From Laburnicola sp. R22_1 (lineage: Eukaryota; Ascomycota; Dothideomycetes; Pleosporales; Didymosphaeriaceae), in contig JACONQ010000010.1 in assembly GCA_014281115.1 (NCBI GenBank), positions 2,773,848 through 2,837,847 on the forward strand: DNA of 64,000 bases, read 5' to 3'. Positions within the stretch are counted from its first letter, which is position 1; the number at the start of each line of letters is the position of its first letter. The position numbers and the translations under genes are program-made. This document shows, in pieces, positions 50,773-61,578 of this stretch. Under the pieces are notes generated by a model, which saw only the letters and a list, made by a program, of their open reading frames with translations, had not been told where the DNA came from and searched no databases.

Positions 50773-52284
50773 GCTGCTAGGGTAGCTCATCATATTCGCA
50801 GTCTGGCCAGGACCACCTATGGACCACCAGCTAGCTCCCTCCGCAAGGCCACTATTGCCTGTGTATACCCGTCGCTTCTGTACGGGACGGAATGCTGGTA
50901 CAGAGGCCGCACTAAGCAGCCACATACACTCAAACCAGGCAGGTCATAAGAGGTTAGCGCTTACATTAGATGGCACATAGCTGCTATAGACAAGACACTA
51001 GCCATAGCAGCAAGGGGCATTCTACCAGCGTAGAGAACAACCCCTACAGCTGCACTCTTCCGCGACGCCGGACTACTGTCTGCAGTAGTGGCACTAGAGG
51101 AAGCTAAAATCAGATTTGCAACCCACTTGCGCACTACAGATGCAGACCATCCTCTCACTAGGCGCACATTAGTACATATAGTAAATAAGGGTGTAAAAAC
51201 AGGACAACCACAGCGAGTCAAGACCAAAGTCCAACAGATAGCATCTCTTCTACCAGAGATCCTTAGGACTACACTCACAGCCCCTCACTACTCAAGTGGC
51301 TGCCGAATTAACCCAACGCTCGGCATAGACAAGAAGACTGCAGCTAAGGCTTTCAATATATGGTGGGCCCATCTCCCACCACTAGACGTGACTATCTTCT
51401 CAGATGGCTCTGAATAGTACACAAAGGAAGGAGGAAAGCGGGTCACTTACAGCTTTGCAGTGTATCAGAATAGAAAGCAACTGCAGACTGGACGCGGGTC
51501 GCTCAACTCTACCTCACACGTCTTTGACGCTGAGGTAGTAGGAGCATAGAGAGGCCTCCAGCACACCATAAGACAACTAGAGTTCAATACCCGTCGAATC
51601 TGGCTGTGCATAGACAGCACCTCAGTTATATGGTGTCTAAGGGGCGACGCACCCCCTACCTCTCAATGGGCCTTTCTGGAGTGCTACGGCGCTATGGAGA
51701 CTCACGATGTCTCTATCAAATGGGCCCCTAGACACCTAGGCATTGAAGGAAATGAGGCAGCAGACAGATTAGCTAACCTAGAAGCCTAATACCCATTACC
51801 TGCAACAGGTAAAGCTGCTCTGCCTACACTCTTAGGCATTAAGACAATTGCTCGCAAGACATCACAACACACACAACAGATCTGGTGGTCTGAAAAGAAG
51901 AACAAACTCTCTAGATGGTACAAAAGCTGGCACCTAGACTACGCACCACGCAGCAGTCTAAAGGAACTAGACCTACCAAGAGCTATCCTAGCCAGACTGC
52001 TTTCTATCCGGTCTAGATATGGGGATTTTGCCTGGTACTACCGAAAATACAACCACAAGGATGCAAACCTCACCTACTCATGCAGACAGGACAAGACACC
52101 CGAGCACCTCGCGCTTTGCCGCAAGACTCTAGGGACGTTTAGCAGATGGCCACTTCGACCACCTATACCGCCATCCAGCCAGGCTGATGGCCTAGCGTAC
52201 ACTGCAGCACTGATAAGGGAGCCAGAGTTCTTTGGAGCCTTTACCAAACTAACGCAGTACTACACCAGGATCTGCCCCCGCTAG
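50773..52284 (+). pseudogene. LINE ORF2 C-terminus: RT thumb, RNase H, CCHC-like tail
   Basis: One phase to TAG 52282-52284. The C-terminal reverse-transcriptase region (RKATIACVYPSLLYGTECWY near 50850) is followed by RNase H with its acidic residues in TIFSDGSE (51400), VFDAEVVGA (51530) and WLCIDSTSV (51605). The His/Asp motif WAPRHLGIEGNEAADRLA is near 51725. The tail has the Cys/His cluster SCRQDKTPEHLALC near 52080. Stops at 50947, 51028, 51415, 51547 and 51787 are TAG, consistent with light RIP. It would have supplied reverse transcription and RNA removal during LINE insertion. Confidence 0.88.
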
Positions 52285-52675
52285 CTCTTGCAGCCCTGCA
52301 AAAGCAACAGGCAATGCAGCACCTAGTGGAACTAGGTCCAGCACAAGAGCTGCAATACTCCTCACCCCTCTTCCTCTCTTTCTCTCCCCCGCCCCCTACA
52401 CACACACACTCTCTCTCTCTTGGCACATAGATGCCTCAAAATGCAAGGAAATCACCCTAATGTACACGCACTGCTCAGTCTCTCCAACTGGAAGGGGAGC
52501 TGTAGTTCTGAAATGGTAGCAATACCCGCGCAGGCAAGAAATGCTTTCTAGGGTAGTGTGTTAGCACTGCAATTCCATAGCTTAGCACGTCGTATATGCC
52601 CTTCGGGAGGCGAGATGGTGGACTTAATCCCCATCAACTAGACGAAAAATGAATACCAACCAACCAACCAACCAA
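50773..52675 (+). mobile_element. 5'-truncated LINE of the Tad1-like type
   Basis: A 14-bp duplicated target, CCCGCTCGATCCGA, stands at 50759-50772 and 52676-52689. The 3' end is a (CCAA)n tail (about 52657-52675) in place of poly(A). The 3' untranslated part (52285-52675) includes CACACA and CTCTCT runs near 52400. Only the last third of the second open reading frame remains, as is usual for truncated target-primed insertions. Tad1-like is inferred from a fungal LINE with a C-terminal RNase H. Confidence 0.9.
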
Positions 52676-53775
52676 CCCGCTCGATCCGACGACTATACTC
52701 AATAGATTTGATCAGTCTCAACTATCTGAGCAAGGATCACGAGAAAGCTCAACCTCAGTACTCAGTGCTTCAGATTGGAGAAAGATCGATAGGCTACTAA
52801 GGGCCGCTGTGGATACAGGCGGAGATAATAAGGCCAAGAAGCTCAGTCGAACTGTACACCATATCTCTGTACAGAAACAGCTTTTGGAGCATGAAAACAA
52901 TGGCCTCCGCGAGGCCCTATCGATACAGAAGAAGCGCTCAAAGCGAGGCAGGCCTTTACCTCTTGATCGGCCAGATAAGTATCATGGTGGAGCTGTTTTC
53001 TGGTCACCTCATAGCGTGCAGCGGGCCCGCGATCGTCAACACCAAAAAGATATAGAGGATCAGCAAAAACAGCTTCAAAAAAGTGAGCAAGCAGAGGCTC
53101 ATCAGGCCAGCCAGCAGCTCAAGGCAAGACTTCTCCAGGAGAGGCGTATTGCTCGAGCAGCTGCTAGAGATGCGCGCGCAAAGCAGAGGGCCGATAAGGC
53201 TGCAGATCGACGTCTCAAACAACAGGCCCGCAAGGCACAAAGTCAACTTCAGAAACGTATCAGATTATCCCAAAAGGGTAATAAGAAGGCCTCAAAGCCT
53301 TCTAGCAGATCTATTAAGAAGAAACAGGCTCAGCGTAAGGCTGTAGATATTAATGAGGCCTCATCTGTTGCATCCGCCTCACAGTCACGCAGAGGCCGAA
53401 TCATCAAAACACCAAGCAGATATCAATAATCTAAGTAGCTAGCAATTATCTACGGGCCTTAGAGACCTTAACTCCAGAAAATCTCGTGATATTATTTTTT
53501 GTGGCTGTCTCTATAGCATCATGTTTGTGGCTGAGCGATTATGTTGGGGTGTTGCATGGAGTGACGCGTTGCACGGACTGCCAAGCTAGGGTACTAAGCC
53601 GCACTAGTACTATTTAGAATAGTATAGGGGCAGTGTAAAACAGTAGTGCGCCAGCCTCCTTAGTGTATTTCAATGTGAAATCACTGTGATTTACACTGAT
53701 TACTACTGTAAGGGGCCATATGATCGTACACACCTACCCACTGGATTTCACAGTGACTGTCTATCTAACAACAGC

Positions 53776-54035
53776 GAACGTTAACTATTTAGGGTTGGAG
53801 GACATTCCGAGATAATGAGTCGCAACCACGAAACCCAAATATGCGTTTAGTTGCATAGTAGAATAGAGAAGGCTGGGGCGGTATATAGTATGCGTAGTAA
53901 ATAAGGCCGTAGAATTAATATATTTTATATATATAGCCGTTTCCCATCTGCGCGCACTTGTAACCTATTATTATACCCGTTGTTGTTACCTATTATTAGC
54001 ACTAGTCCGCCGCAAGCCATTCTATTGCCGCTATT
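53776..54035 (+). other. 5' flank of helicase relic T5, downstream half
   Basis: Joins 44254 across the copia-3 target duplication and runs to ATG 54036. No promoter motif was identified. Confidence 0.5.
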
Positions 54036-57000
54036 ATGGCAGAGAAACCCGTTGCAGACAATTGTTTTAAGCATTTAGCTAAGTATTTGTTGCCTATATG
54101 TTAAGAGTGCAGGCACGCAGTGTTGCCTAGTTAGGTAGCAAGTTATTTGTAGCGTGCCCACCTTGTTAGACGCAAGCAGACCAAATTAATAGCAGACAAA
54201 GTCCGCAGCTAGGCCGGGTTAATTAAGTATGCCAGCGAATTAAAAGTGCCCAGCCAGATTATTAAGCCTATACAGCAGTTACTAGTGTATACAGATAGGT
54301 TAATATGTTAGATTAAGCCAAAGCATTACTGTTAGATATTCCGAAGCAAGCGCGTGATAAAGAACTATTAGAGAGACGCCCATAATTGGTCGCTGACGGA
54401 TAAAGGTGGCCGTCCAAGTCAATTAGAGGCGAAGAAGATACGCGACCGCATTAGCAATAGTTTCCAAATTGTCTATTACTAGCGATTTTTTGTCTAGGGC
54501 CAGGGTTCGCAGTATTTCGAGGTGCGGCAGCCCAGCGAAGGCGGCCCCAACACCGTACCTATAGACAGTAACGCAATATGGGCGCAGGTGGGCGAGTAGA
54601 TGGCCGAGGCGTAGGAGAATATCGAGAGGCGGGCGCAGAACACTATCTAAGACAGCGAAAGAGATAAGGTAAACCCATAGTTAGAGCGGACGCAGTGGCT
54701 GCTATATTTAGTAGGCATAGAGAGGCCTAATTTATTAGCGTGCGTTAAAGAGCCCATTGCTAACGCCGATCCTAGGAAAGACAAGGAGGCAGAGCTAGTA
54801 GAAGCAGCAATTTGGGCGGCTATAGATGGGTTAGCGCGGTTTAGCCAGGCGTCTGTTATTTACCGCATTGGCGTGTTTGTGCGATTAGAGGCGATCTGGA
54901 TAGAGAAGCACTAGACGCGGTTCTAGCTATTATAGTTATATATAGACAAGGAGGCTATTGTTAAGCACGCGCAGCTGTGGTAGTAGATGTTAATGTTTTT
55001 TGCACGCACGCAGAAGGAGCATACGTGGAAGAGCCCCTAATATTAGTTTATGCGCCAGCAGTAGGAGGCATAGGAGGCGTTGGTTTAATAGGCAGAGAGG
55101 CAAGTAGAGGGGGAGGCAGCAGAAGAAGAAGAAGAAGAAGAAGAAGAAGAAGAAGAAGAAGAAAAAGAAGTGGAAGAAGAGATAGGGGATAGGGACAAGG
55201 AGATAATGGAGGAGTTGACAGAGGACGTAGATAAGTTAATAGAGAAGGGAGACGCTGGGGAGAAGCAGCGTTAGGCAGAAGGTGCTAAGCGCAGTAAGCC
55301 TAAGAAGTTGTTAAAAATTTAGAAGGCGTGTTTAAAGTTTTGCATCGCGTTGTTAAACTAGTCTATTATGTGTAAGGAGTACGACAGCCTATTAGTGTGT
55401 GCGTTGGCGGTGTTGGGCGTTAAAGAGGACAGGTGGAAGGGCCCTAAGCAGTATCCGCTAATATTATTAGTAGTTATTAAAGTGGCCCGTTTTATAGTTG
55501 TGCAATAGGCGTTGGAGTTATCTAAGCTATTAAACAAAAATAAGGACAAGTTCGATAACAACAGCGCGTACAAGAGCGATAGTAGCTACCTGCGCCCGCG
55601 CTAGCCTAAGGAGTGTTTGTAGTTTGTGTAGAAGATAATAGATAAGTTTATAGTGCGAGGCACCCACAGACCCATGCAGTGGATATTAGATTTGCGGACG
55701 TACAGGTTAAAGATCTATTATAACATAATGTCGCGTGGCCATATTAAGTAGATGGGCGGGGACGAGTTGTTATATAAGGGGTTACAGTTTAACATGGCCT
55801 AGTTCCGCAGTATAGTGCACGGGTTAGTAACTAAAAGCTAGTAGTTGTTAGTAGAGGAGTTAATATTCGGCACTAGCAAGGCCGCCAATCCTATACCCAG
55901 CGTCCTGTAGAAGAGCATGCGAGACAACCTAACTAACAAGCGGCCTGGATAGAATTTTTTAAAGGACCATCGCACCCGCATGCCTATAGATAGAGAGAGG
56001 TAGTTGTTTAAGCGGGTAGGAAGAGATGCCAGCATCTGGGACAGGTTTATAAAGCTAGGAACGCGTTTAGGGGTAGACTAAGAGGCCGTTAAGTGGTATA
56101 TAGGGCGCATTGTTAAGTTCTAAAAGAAGTTAGCCGTGTTAATGCATATCGCAGGCGAATAGCCAGCAAGAGAACTAGAAATAATAAGCGTCTGGCATAG
56201 CAATACTATAAAAGGGGGGCACCGCAATATATTTATTAAGAACGGTATAGTGGTACTTATAACGCGTTACTATAAGGGATACAATATTAGCGGCAACATT
56301 AAGATTATTTATTAATATTTACTACGTAAGGTAGGCAAGTTAGTAGTGTTGTATATGTGGTTAGTGTTGCCGTTCTAGCAGTGGTTAGAGGCATTAGTAT
56401 GGGAAAAGAAGAGCGTATTGTTACACATATGGCCGGCGGACCCTAATAGACGTAAGTAGACAATAGAGAGGTTGTGGGAGGCGTTAAAGCGTGAGAGCCA
56501 GATTGAGATAGAATAGGAGTTAACGATTGCCGCGTATCGCGAGATTGCCATTAGCATAAGCTGGCGATTTTTACGTAGATCCGCAGCATTTTGGACAGAA
56601 GAGGTAGACAAGAATAAGGAGTGGGATAAGGAGAATATAGGCGCATTAATTGCTAATAAGCAGGCAGGATATACCGCGCACATTATAGGATTAATATACG
56701 CGCGAGGGATTATAGAGTAAGCCAGGGCGGTGGCAGATAAGCGACAGCAGTTCCGGACGTTGAGTATAGATTGGCATTAATTTTTAGGGTTTTGAGCCAA
56801 TATAGAGAAGATAACAAGCAAGAAGCGAAAGAGAGCGCTGTTTAAGAGCGAAGCGGATAAGGCGAGGATTAATTAATAGGGGCAATTAAGGAAGATAGAC
56901 ACGATAGCGCAGTTAAAGCAGATAATAAGTAGGATAGCGAAGTTCTATAGCGTGCAGAAAGAAGCCATTAACGCCATTATTACAGGCAAGAGCCCTGTTG

Positions 57001-58740
57001 TGGCCGTAATGCTAATAGATAGTAGGAAGAGTTTGTTATTTATATTGCCGGTATAGGCAGAGTAGGGCGGGACTACTATTATTATGATTCTGTTAATTGC
57101 ATTATGGGAAGACATAATGCGGTAGTGTAAGTTATTAGAAATATCGTGTGCAGCGTAGGAGGGACGCCGTCTGCCCAACGCAGCCGCGGTAGTGTTAGTA
57201 ACACCCAAGTTAGTAGTAGAAGAGAAGTTTGCGACGTTTTTAAACTGGTTGTAGGCAACGCGATAGTTAGACTAGATTATAATTAATAAGTGTTATATTG
57301 TGTTAAACCGGCGGTACACGTTCCGCAAGTAGATGCAGTAGTTAGGCAAGTTAGTAGCTGCTAAAACGCAGATAGTGTTGTTAACAGCGACGTTACTACT
57401 AAGTAAGGAGGGCGAGTTGTTTTAACAGATACATTTTAAGCGGGATTAGGTTAAGATATTTTAAGCAAGAACAAGACGGACGAACATGGCATATTAGGTA
57501 GTTAAGATAGATAAGGCGTTAATAAAAGAGGATATAGAGGCCGTTATAGTAAAGATGGCGCGGCGGAAGCTAAGATAGTACCAAACTGGCAAGGTGGTAA
57601 TATATGGTAATTCTGTGCTAAAGGTTAAGAAGTTGGCAAAGTAGTTGGCATACAACACGTATTATTATAATATAGTAGGCAAAGCAAGCATATTAACGAA
57701 TTTTATGGCCGGCAAACAGCGGGTAATTGTAGCGACGAGCGTATTAGGGATAGGAGTGGATATACCCAACATCTAGTGCATTATTTATATAGATTGGCCG
57801 CGGACGATGTTGAATTACGCACAAGAGAGTGGCAGGGCAGGGCGAGATAAATTGCGGAGCGAGGCCATTATTATAGGGCAGGAAGAGGATAAACGAGCGT
57901 GTGATAATAAGCCAACTAAGGCAGAACAGCAATTAGTTCGGTTGTATATAGAAGGGGAAGGATTAACAATATAGTGCTAAAGGCAAGTGTTGGACGCGTA
58001 TTTAGACGGGCGAGAGGGCCAAGAGGGATGTAAAGAAGGGGAGGAGAGATGTAATATGTGCAGAGAAGTAGACAAAGAGACAGAAGAGGACGGCAGCGAA
58101 GATAGCAGTAATAACAACAAGATAGATATAGTTAAGATAAGAGGCAAGAAGGCGCAGCGAGCGTTCTAGCAGCAGAAGTAGAAGCGATAAGGCCTACAGC
58201 AGACGTTAATACAGCAGCGGCAATAGGAGTTTACAGACGTAGAGTGGTTGCGTAGGCAGTTAGTATAGTAGGCGAATTAATGCGGGATATGCGAGGCGGC
58301 GGGGAATGGGCAGAGCGAGCATAATATACGGTGGTGTTAGCAATAGGAGAGCCAAAGTATAAAAGAAGTGATTAAGACAATTAAGGAGTAGATTAAGTTT
58401 AAGAGTTATTCGGGGTGTTTTTAGTGCGGGGTGCCGTAGGAGATATATAACCGGTGGGAGAGGAATAGTTACGGGCGGTATTAGAGAGCAAAAGACGGGA
58501 ATTGTTAGCATAGAGGGGTGTTAGTAGGCGGGTTAATAGGCGTAATATTAGGGTACACCGAAGTAGAAGAGTAGTAGACAGCACGGTTAGCGAGATTTAG
58601 AGTAGACAATTCGGGAGTAGGGCAGACATTAGTTACGTTTTTAGGAAAGAAGCGAGTGTTAGAAACGGTTAAAAGTAATAATTTGGCAGGAGAGTTTTGT
58701 TGGATAACACGATTAGTAGTAGAGTAGAGGACGTAATAAT
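54036..58740 (+). pseudogene. Telomere-linked RecQ-type helicase relic T5 (full length)
   Basis: ATG 54036 (MAEKPVADNCFKHLAKYLLP) opens a phase kept to at least 58169 and readable to about 58740; only stop codons break it. N-terminal C2H2-like fingers (ECRHAVLPSQVAS; FRSKRVIKNY-RDAHNWS) lie in the first 130 codons. An acidic Glu tract, (GAA)n, is at 55120-55170. The pre-helicase block includes LVWEKKSVLLHIWPADPNRR near 56410. RecQ motifs: Walker A relic LIDSRKSLLFILPV near 57010, Walker B relic IINKCYIV near 57280 (DECH lost), motif III VLLTATL near 57390, motif V VIVATSVLGIGVDIPNI near 57730, and an intact motif VI YAQESGRAGRD near 57820. Cys-rich tail motifs (CNMC, CGIC, CGVP) follow to 58560. 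In other fungi such genes sit beside telomeres; a role in chromosome-end maintenance is suspected, not proven. The C-terminal end is approximate. Confidence 0.88.
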
Positions 58741-58799
58741 ATTTAAGAGATTAGCATTAATTAGCATAGTAAAAGAATAATATTAGATTACAAGATAAT

Positions 58800-61578
58800 G
58801 TTTTTTTATAATAAGCGTTTTTATATAGGTCGCGTATAGAAGATAAGCTAAAAACAGATTAATAGTATAGTATAAAATATAAGGCAGAATAGCGTAGTAA
58901 AATAGCGTAGTAAAATAGAGTAATAGAATAGAACAATAGAATAGAATAATAGAATAGAATAATAGAATAGAATAATAGAATAGAATAATAGAATAGAATA
59001 ATAGAATAGAATAATAGAATAGAATAATAGAATAGAATAATAGAATAGAATAATAGAATAGAATAATAGAATAGAATAGAATAGAGTAAGAGAATAGAGA
59101 GTTTTATAGAGTTATTAAGTAATATAAAATATAAAAAAGTAAGATAGAATAAAGTAAAAGAAGATAGGTAAGATTATAAAAATAAAGAAATATAGAATTA
59201 AGAAATTTTTTTATTAAGTTAAGAATATAATAGAATAAATAGTAAAGAAAAAAAAAGAAAAATTATATATAAAATAGATAAGAAAGGGTTAGAGTTTTTA
59301 AGTATAGAGAGTATTAGCATTTTTTAGTATAGAGAGAGTTAGGAGTTTAATATAGGGAAAGAATTAGAATTTTAATATAAAAAGAGGATTAGGATTTTTA
59401 AGTATAAAGAGAGATAGAGCTTTTAAGTAAAAAGATAATTAAAGTTTATAAGAAAGAGTTATAAGAAAGTAATATAAGTTAAAAGTAAGTAAAGAGTTAG
59501 AAAGAAAGTTTAGAGTTTAGAAATAAAAGAAAATAAAGAAAAGATAAAAAAACATAATATAGAAAGAGAAGAGAAAAGAAATATATATAAGAAAAAGTAA
59601 AAGAGATTTAAATAAAATAAAATAAAAGTTTAAAAAGTAGAAGAATTTTATTAAATTTAATATTAAATAGAAAATAGAAAAGATTATAATAAGAGAGAGT
59701 AGTAGAAAATAAGAAAATAAAAAATTAAAGAAAAAAATAATAAAGAGTAAAGAGGAATAGAAGAGTATAAAGTATAATATAATATAAGAAAACAATAAAA
59801 AAAAGGTAGAATTATAGGGTAGGTATAAGATAATAAAAATAGAAAAGAAAGAAAAATTAAAAAGAAGATAAAAAGAAAATAGAAAGAAAAAGTAAAAGAG
59901 TATATATAAAAAAGTTACATAGAAGAGTATAATTAAAAGAAAAAAAAGTAAAAAGAGTTTATAAAATAAGAAGTAAAAACAAAGTTAGAGTTTTAAAGAA
60001 ATAGGAGTAAAAAGATAAAAAATTAATATAACAAAGTAGAGTAAGAATTATATAGAGTGCATATAAAATAAAACAAAGTTATAATAATAGGTATAGTTAA
60101 AGAAAAAAATAGATATTTAGGTAGAGTAAAGAAGAAAGTATATAAAAAAAAGAAAAAAGGAAAAAGTAAAGAAGAAGAAAGTAGAAAGAGAATATTAGAT
60201 AAGAATAGAGAAAAAGAATAGAGAAAAAGAATAGAGAAAAAGAATAGAGAAAAAGAATAGAGAAAAAGAATAGAGAAAAAGAATAGGGAAAAAGAATAGA
60301 GAAAAAGAATAGGGAAAAAGAATAGAGAAAAAGAATAGAGAAAAAGAATAGAGAAAAAAAGAGAGGAAAAGTAAAAAGTATAATAAGAGAAAATTATAAT
60401 AGAATAATAGTAGAGTAGAATATATAAAAAGAGTTAGAATTTTATAGTAAAAGAGAGTTAGAATTTTAAAGTAAGAAAAGAGTTAGAATTTTAAAGTAGT
60501 AAGAAAGTTAGAATTTTAAAGTAAAAAGAGGGTTAGGGTTTTAAAGTAAAAAGGTTAGAGTTTTAAAGTAAAAAGAGGGTTAGGATTATAGTAAAAACGG
60601 AGTTAGAATTTTAAAGTAAGAGAAGAGTTATAATTTTAAAGTAGAGAGAGAGAGTTAGAATTTTAAAGTAAAAAGAGGGTTAGGATTTTAAAGTAGAAAA
60701 AGGGTTAGAGTTATAAAGTAGGAAAATAATTAGAGTTTTAAAATAAAAAAGAGGATTAGGGTTTTAAAGTAAATAGAAAGTTTTAAAGAAAAAAAGTTAA
60801 AATTTATAAGTATAAAGAGATTTAGTAGCTAGAAATATAGTAAGTATTAGAATTATTAAGTAAAAAAAGAAATTTAGTTAGAATAAAATAATAGTTTATA
60901 ATATTTAAGAATATATTTAGTATTAGCGTTATATATAAGAAAGAAAAGAAAAAAGTAATAATATATAAAAATTAAAAGAAAAAAATAATAAAATAGGATA
61001 GAGTATAATATAAGAAAAGAGAAAGGTATAATAAAAACAGTATTATAAAACTAGTAGAAGAAAAAAAAGGATTTATAAATTAGAAAAGTAAAAAAATTAC
61101 AAAGAAATAAAGAGAGAATTATATAGTAGAGTTAGAAGAAAGAAAAAGAAGTAAGAAAAGAAGAAGGTTAAAAGAAAGAATAAAAAATAGGAAGAGAAAT
61201 AAAAGAGTGTAATAAAAAAAGAATAAAAGAAGAAAAAAAAAGTATAAAGTAAAAGAATAATGGTAAAGAAAAGAATAGAATTAAATAGTATAGAGAATAG
61301 GATAAGATAGAGGAGAAATAAAGAATAAAAAATAAATAAAGATAAATAGTAAAGTAAAGTAAAGAAGAGTAGATAAATAAAAGAAAGCAGAATAGGAGAA
61401 GAAAAAAAAAGAAAAAAAGAAAGTAAAGATAGAAAATATTATAGAAGAAAAGAATAAGAAAAAGGTAAAAGAGTAGTATAATAAAAATAGTAAAGAAAAG
61501 AATTAAAATTATAGATATAAAAAAGGATTAGAGGTATAAATATAAAAAGAGACAGAGTAATAAATATAAAAAATAGTT
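58800..61578 (+). repeat. Cytosine-depleted, purine-rich low-complexity tract
   Basis: From about 58870 the plus strand is almost entirely A, G and T: most 60-base lines contain zero or one C while G stays common. Microsatellite-like parts are (AATAGAATAG)n at 58905-59090 and (GAAAAAGAATAGA)n at 60195-60355. A degenerate minisatellite with GTTAGAATTTTAAAGTAAAA units lies at 60430-60780, some units containing GGGTTAGG. No coding potential is evident. The minus-strand open frame at 59517-59795 is a composition artefact made of Phe, Leu, Ile and Tyr. Confidence 0.88.

Larger units (their letters stand above)
49638..53429 (+). pseudogene. pogo-family transposase, split by a LINE
   Basis: The coding parts are 49638-50772 and 52690-53429, together 1,875 nt (624 codons plus stop). 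ATG 49638 (MDPIEAAIAAIES) is preferred to the upstream GTG because it aligns with the start of the related gene at 42756. The helix-turn-helix is FSYRQVAKDHGVVTSTLTRR. DDE_1 catalytic residues are Asp 158 (NMDEKGF), Asp 278 (LILDGHGSH) and Asp 314 (LQPLDVCVF), so D2 and D3 are 36 apart, and all are intact. In-frame TAG codons at 50283, 50343 and 50385 stop it. The reading frame crosses the LINE cleanly (GISPLDP then TTILNRFDQ). The tail (52809-53429) is a Gln/Lys/Arg/Ala-rich predicted coiled coil. Confidence 0.94.
49549..53591 (+). mobile_element. pogo-type DNA transposon, 4,043 bp including a LINE insertion
   Basis: Perfect 46-bp terminal inverted repeats (49549-49594 and 53546-53591) begin CCCTAGCTTGGCAGTCCG. 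The flanking TA duplication is at 49547-49548 and 53592-53593. Without the LINE and its duplicated target it is about 2.13 kb, close to the 2,118 bp of the pogo element at 40729. It is far less AT-shifted than the copia LTR around it, so it arrived later. Confidence 0.96.
44255..53770 (-). mobile_element. Complete Ty1/copia retrotransposon on the minus strand with nested insertions (copia-3)
   Basis: LTRs are at 44255-44546 and 49434-53770 (the latter split). The target duplication acagc is at 44250-44254 and 53771-53775. Subtracting the 4,043-bp pogo element and its extra TA leaves 5,471 bp, identical to copia-2. It inserted in the 5' flank of helicase T5, opposite to it in orientation. RIP damage is similar to copia-2. 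Confidence 0.95.
49434..53770 (-). repeat. 5' LTR of copia-3, split by a pogo element
   Basis: LTR parts are 49434-49548 (115 bp) and 53594-53770 (177 bp), which together give 292 bp. The junction ATCTAGTA / CTAAGCCGC matches the uninterrupted LTR at 44376-44395, with TA duplicated on either side of the insertion. Confidence 0.95.

Noticed and set aside
54977..55192. 71-codon plus-strand frame ending in an Arg-rich run
   Set aside because: It is a shadow of the T5 helicase frame; the Arg run is the (GAA)n Glu tract read in another phase.
58905..59090. Regular short repeats suggesting a CRISPR-like array
   Set aside because: They are simple microsatellite units without spacers, in a eukaryotic chromosome end.
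59517..59795. 92-codon minus-strand open frame rich in Phe, Leu, Ile and Tyr (membrane-protein-like)
   Set aside because: It lies in the C-depleted tract; the composition alone produces such frames on the complementary strand.
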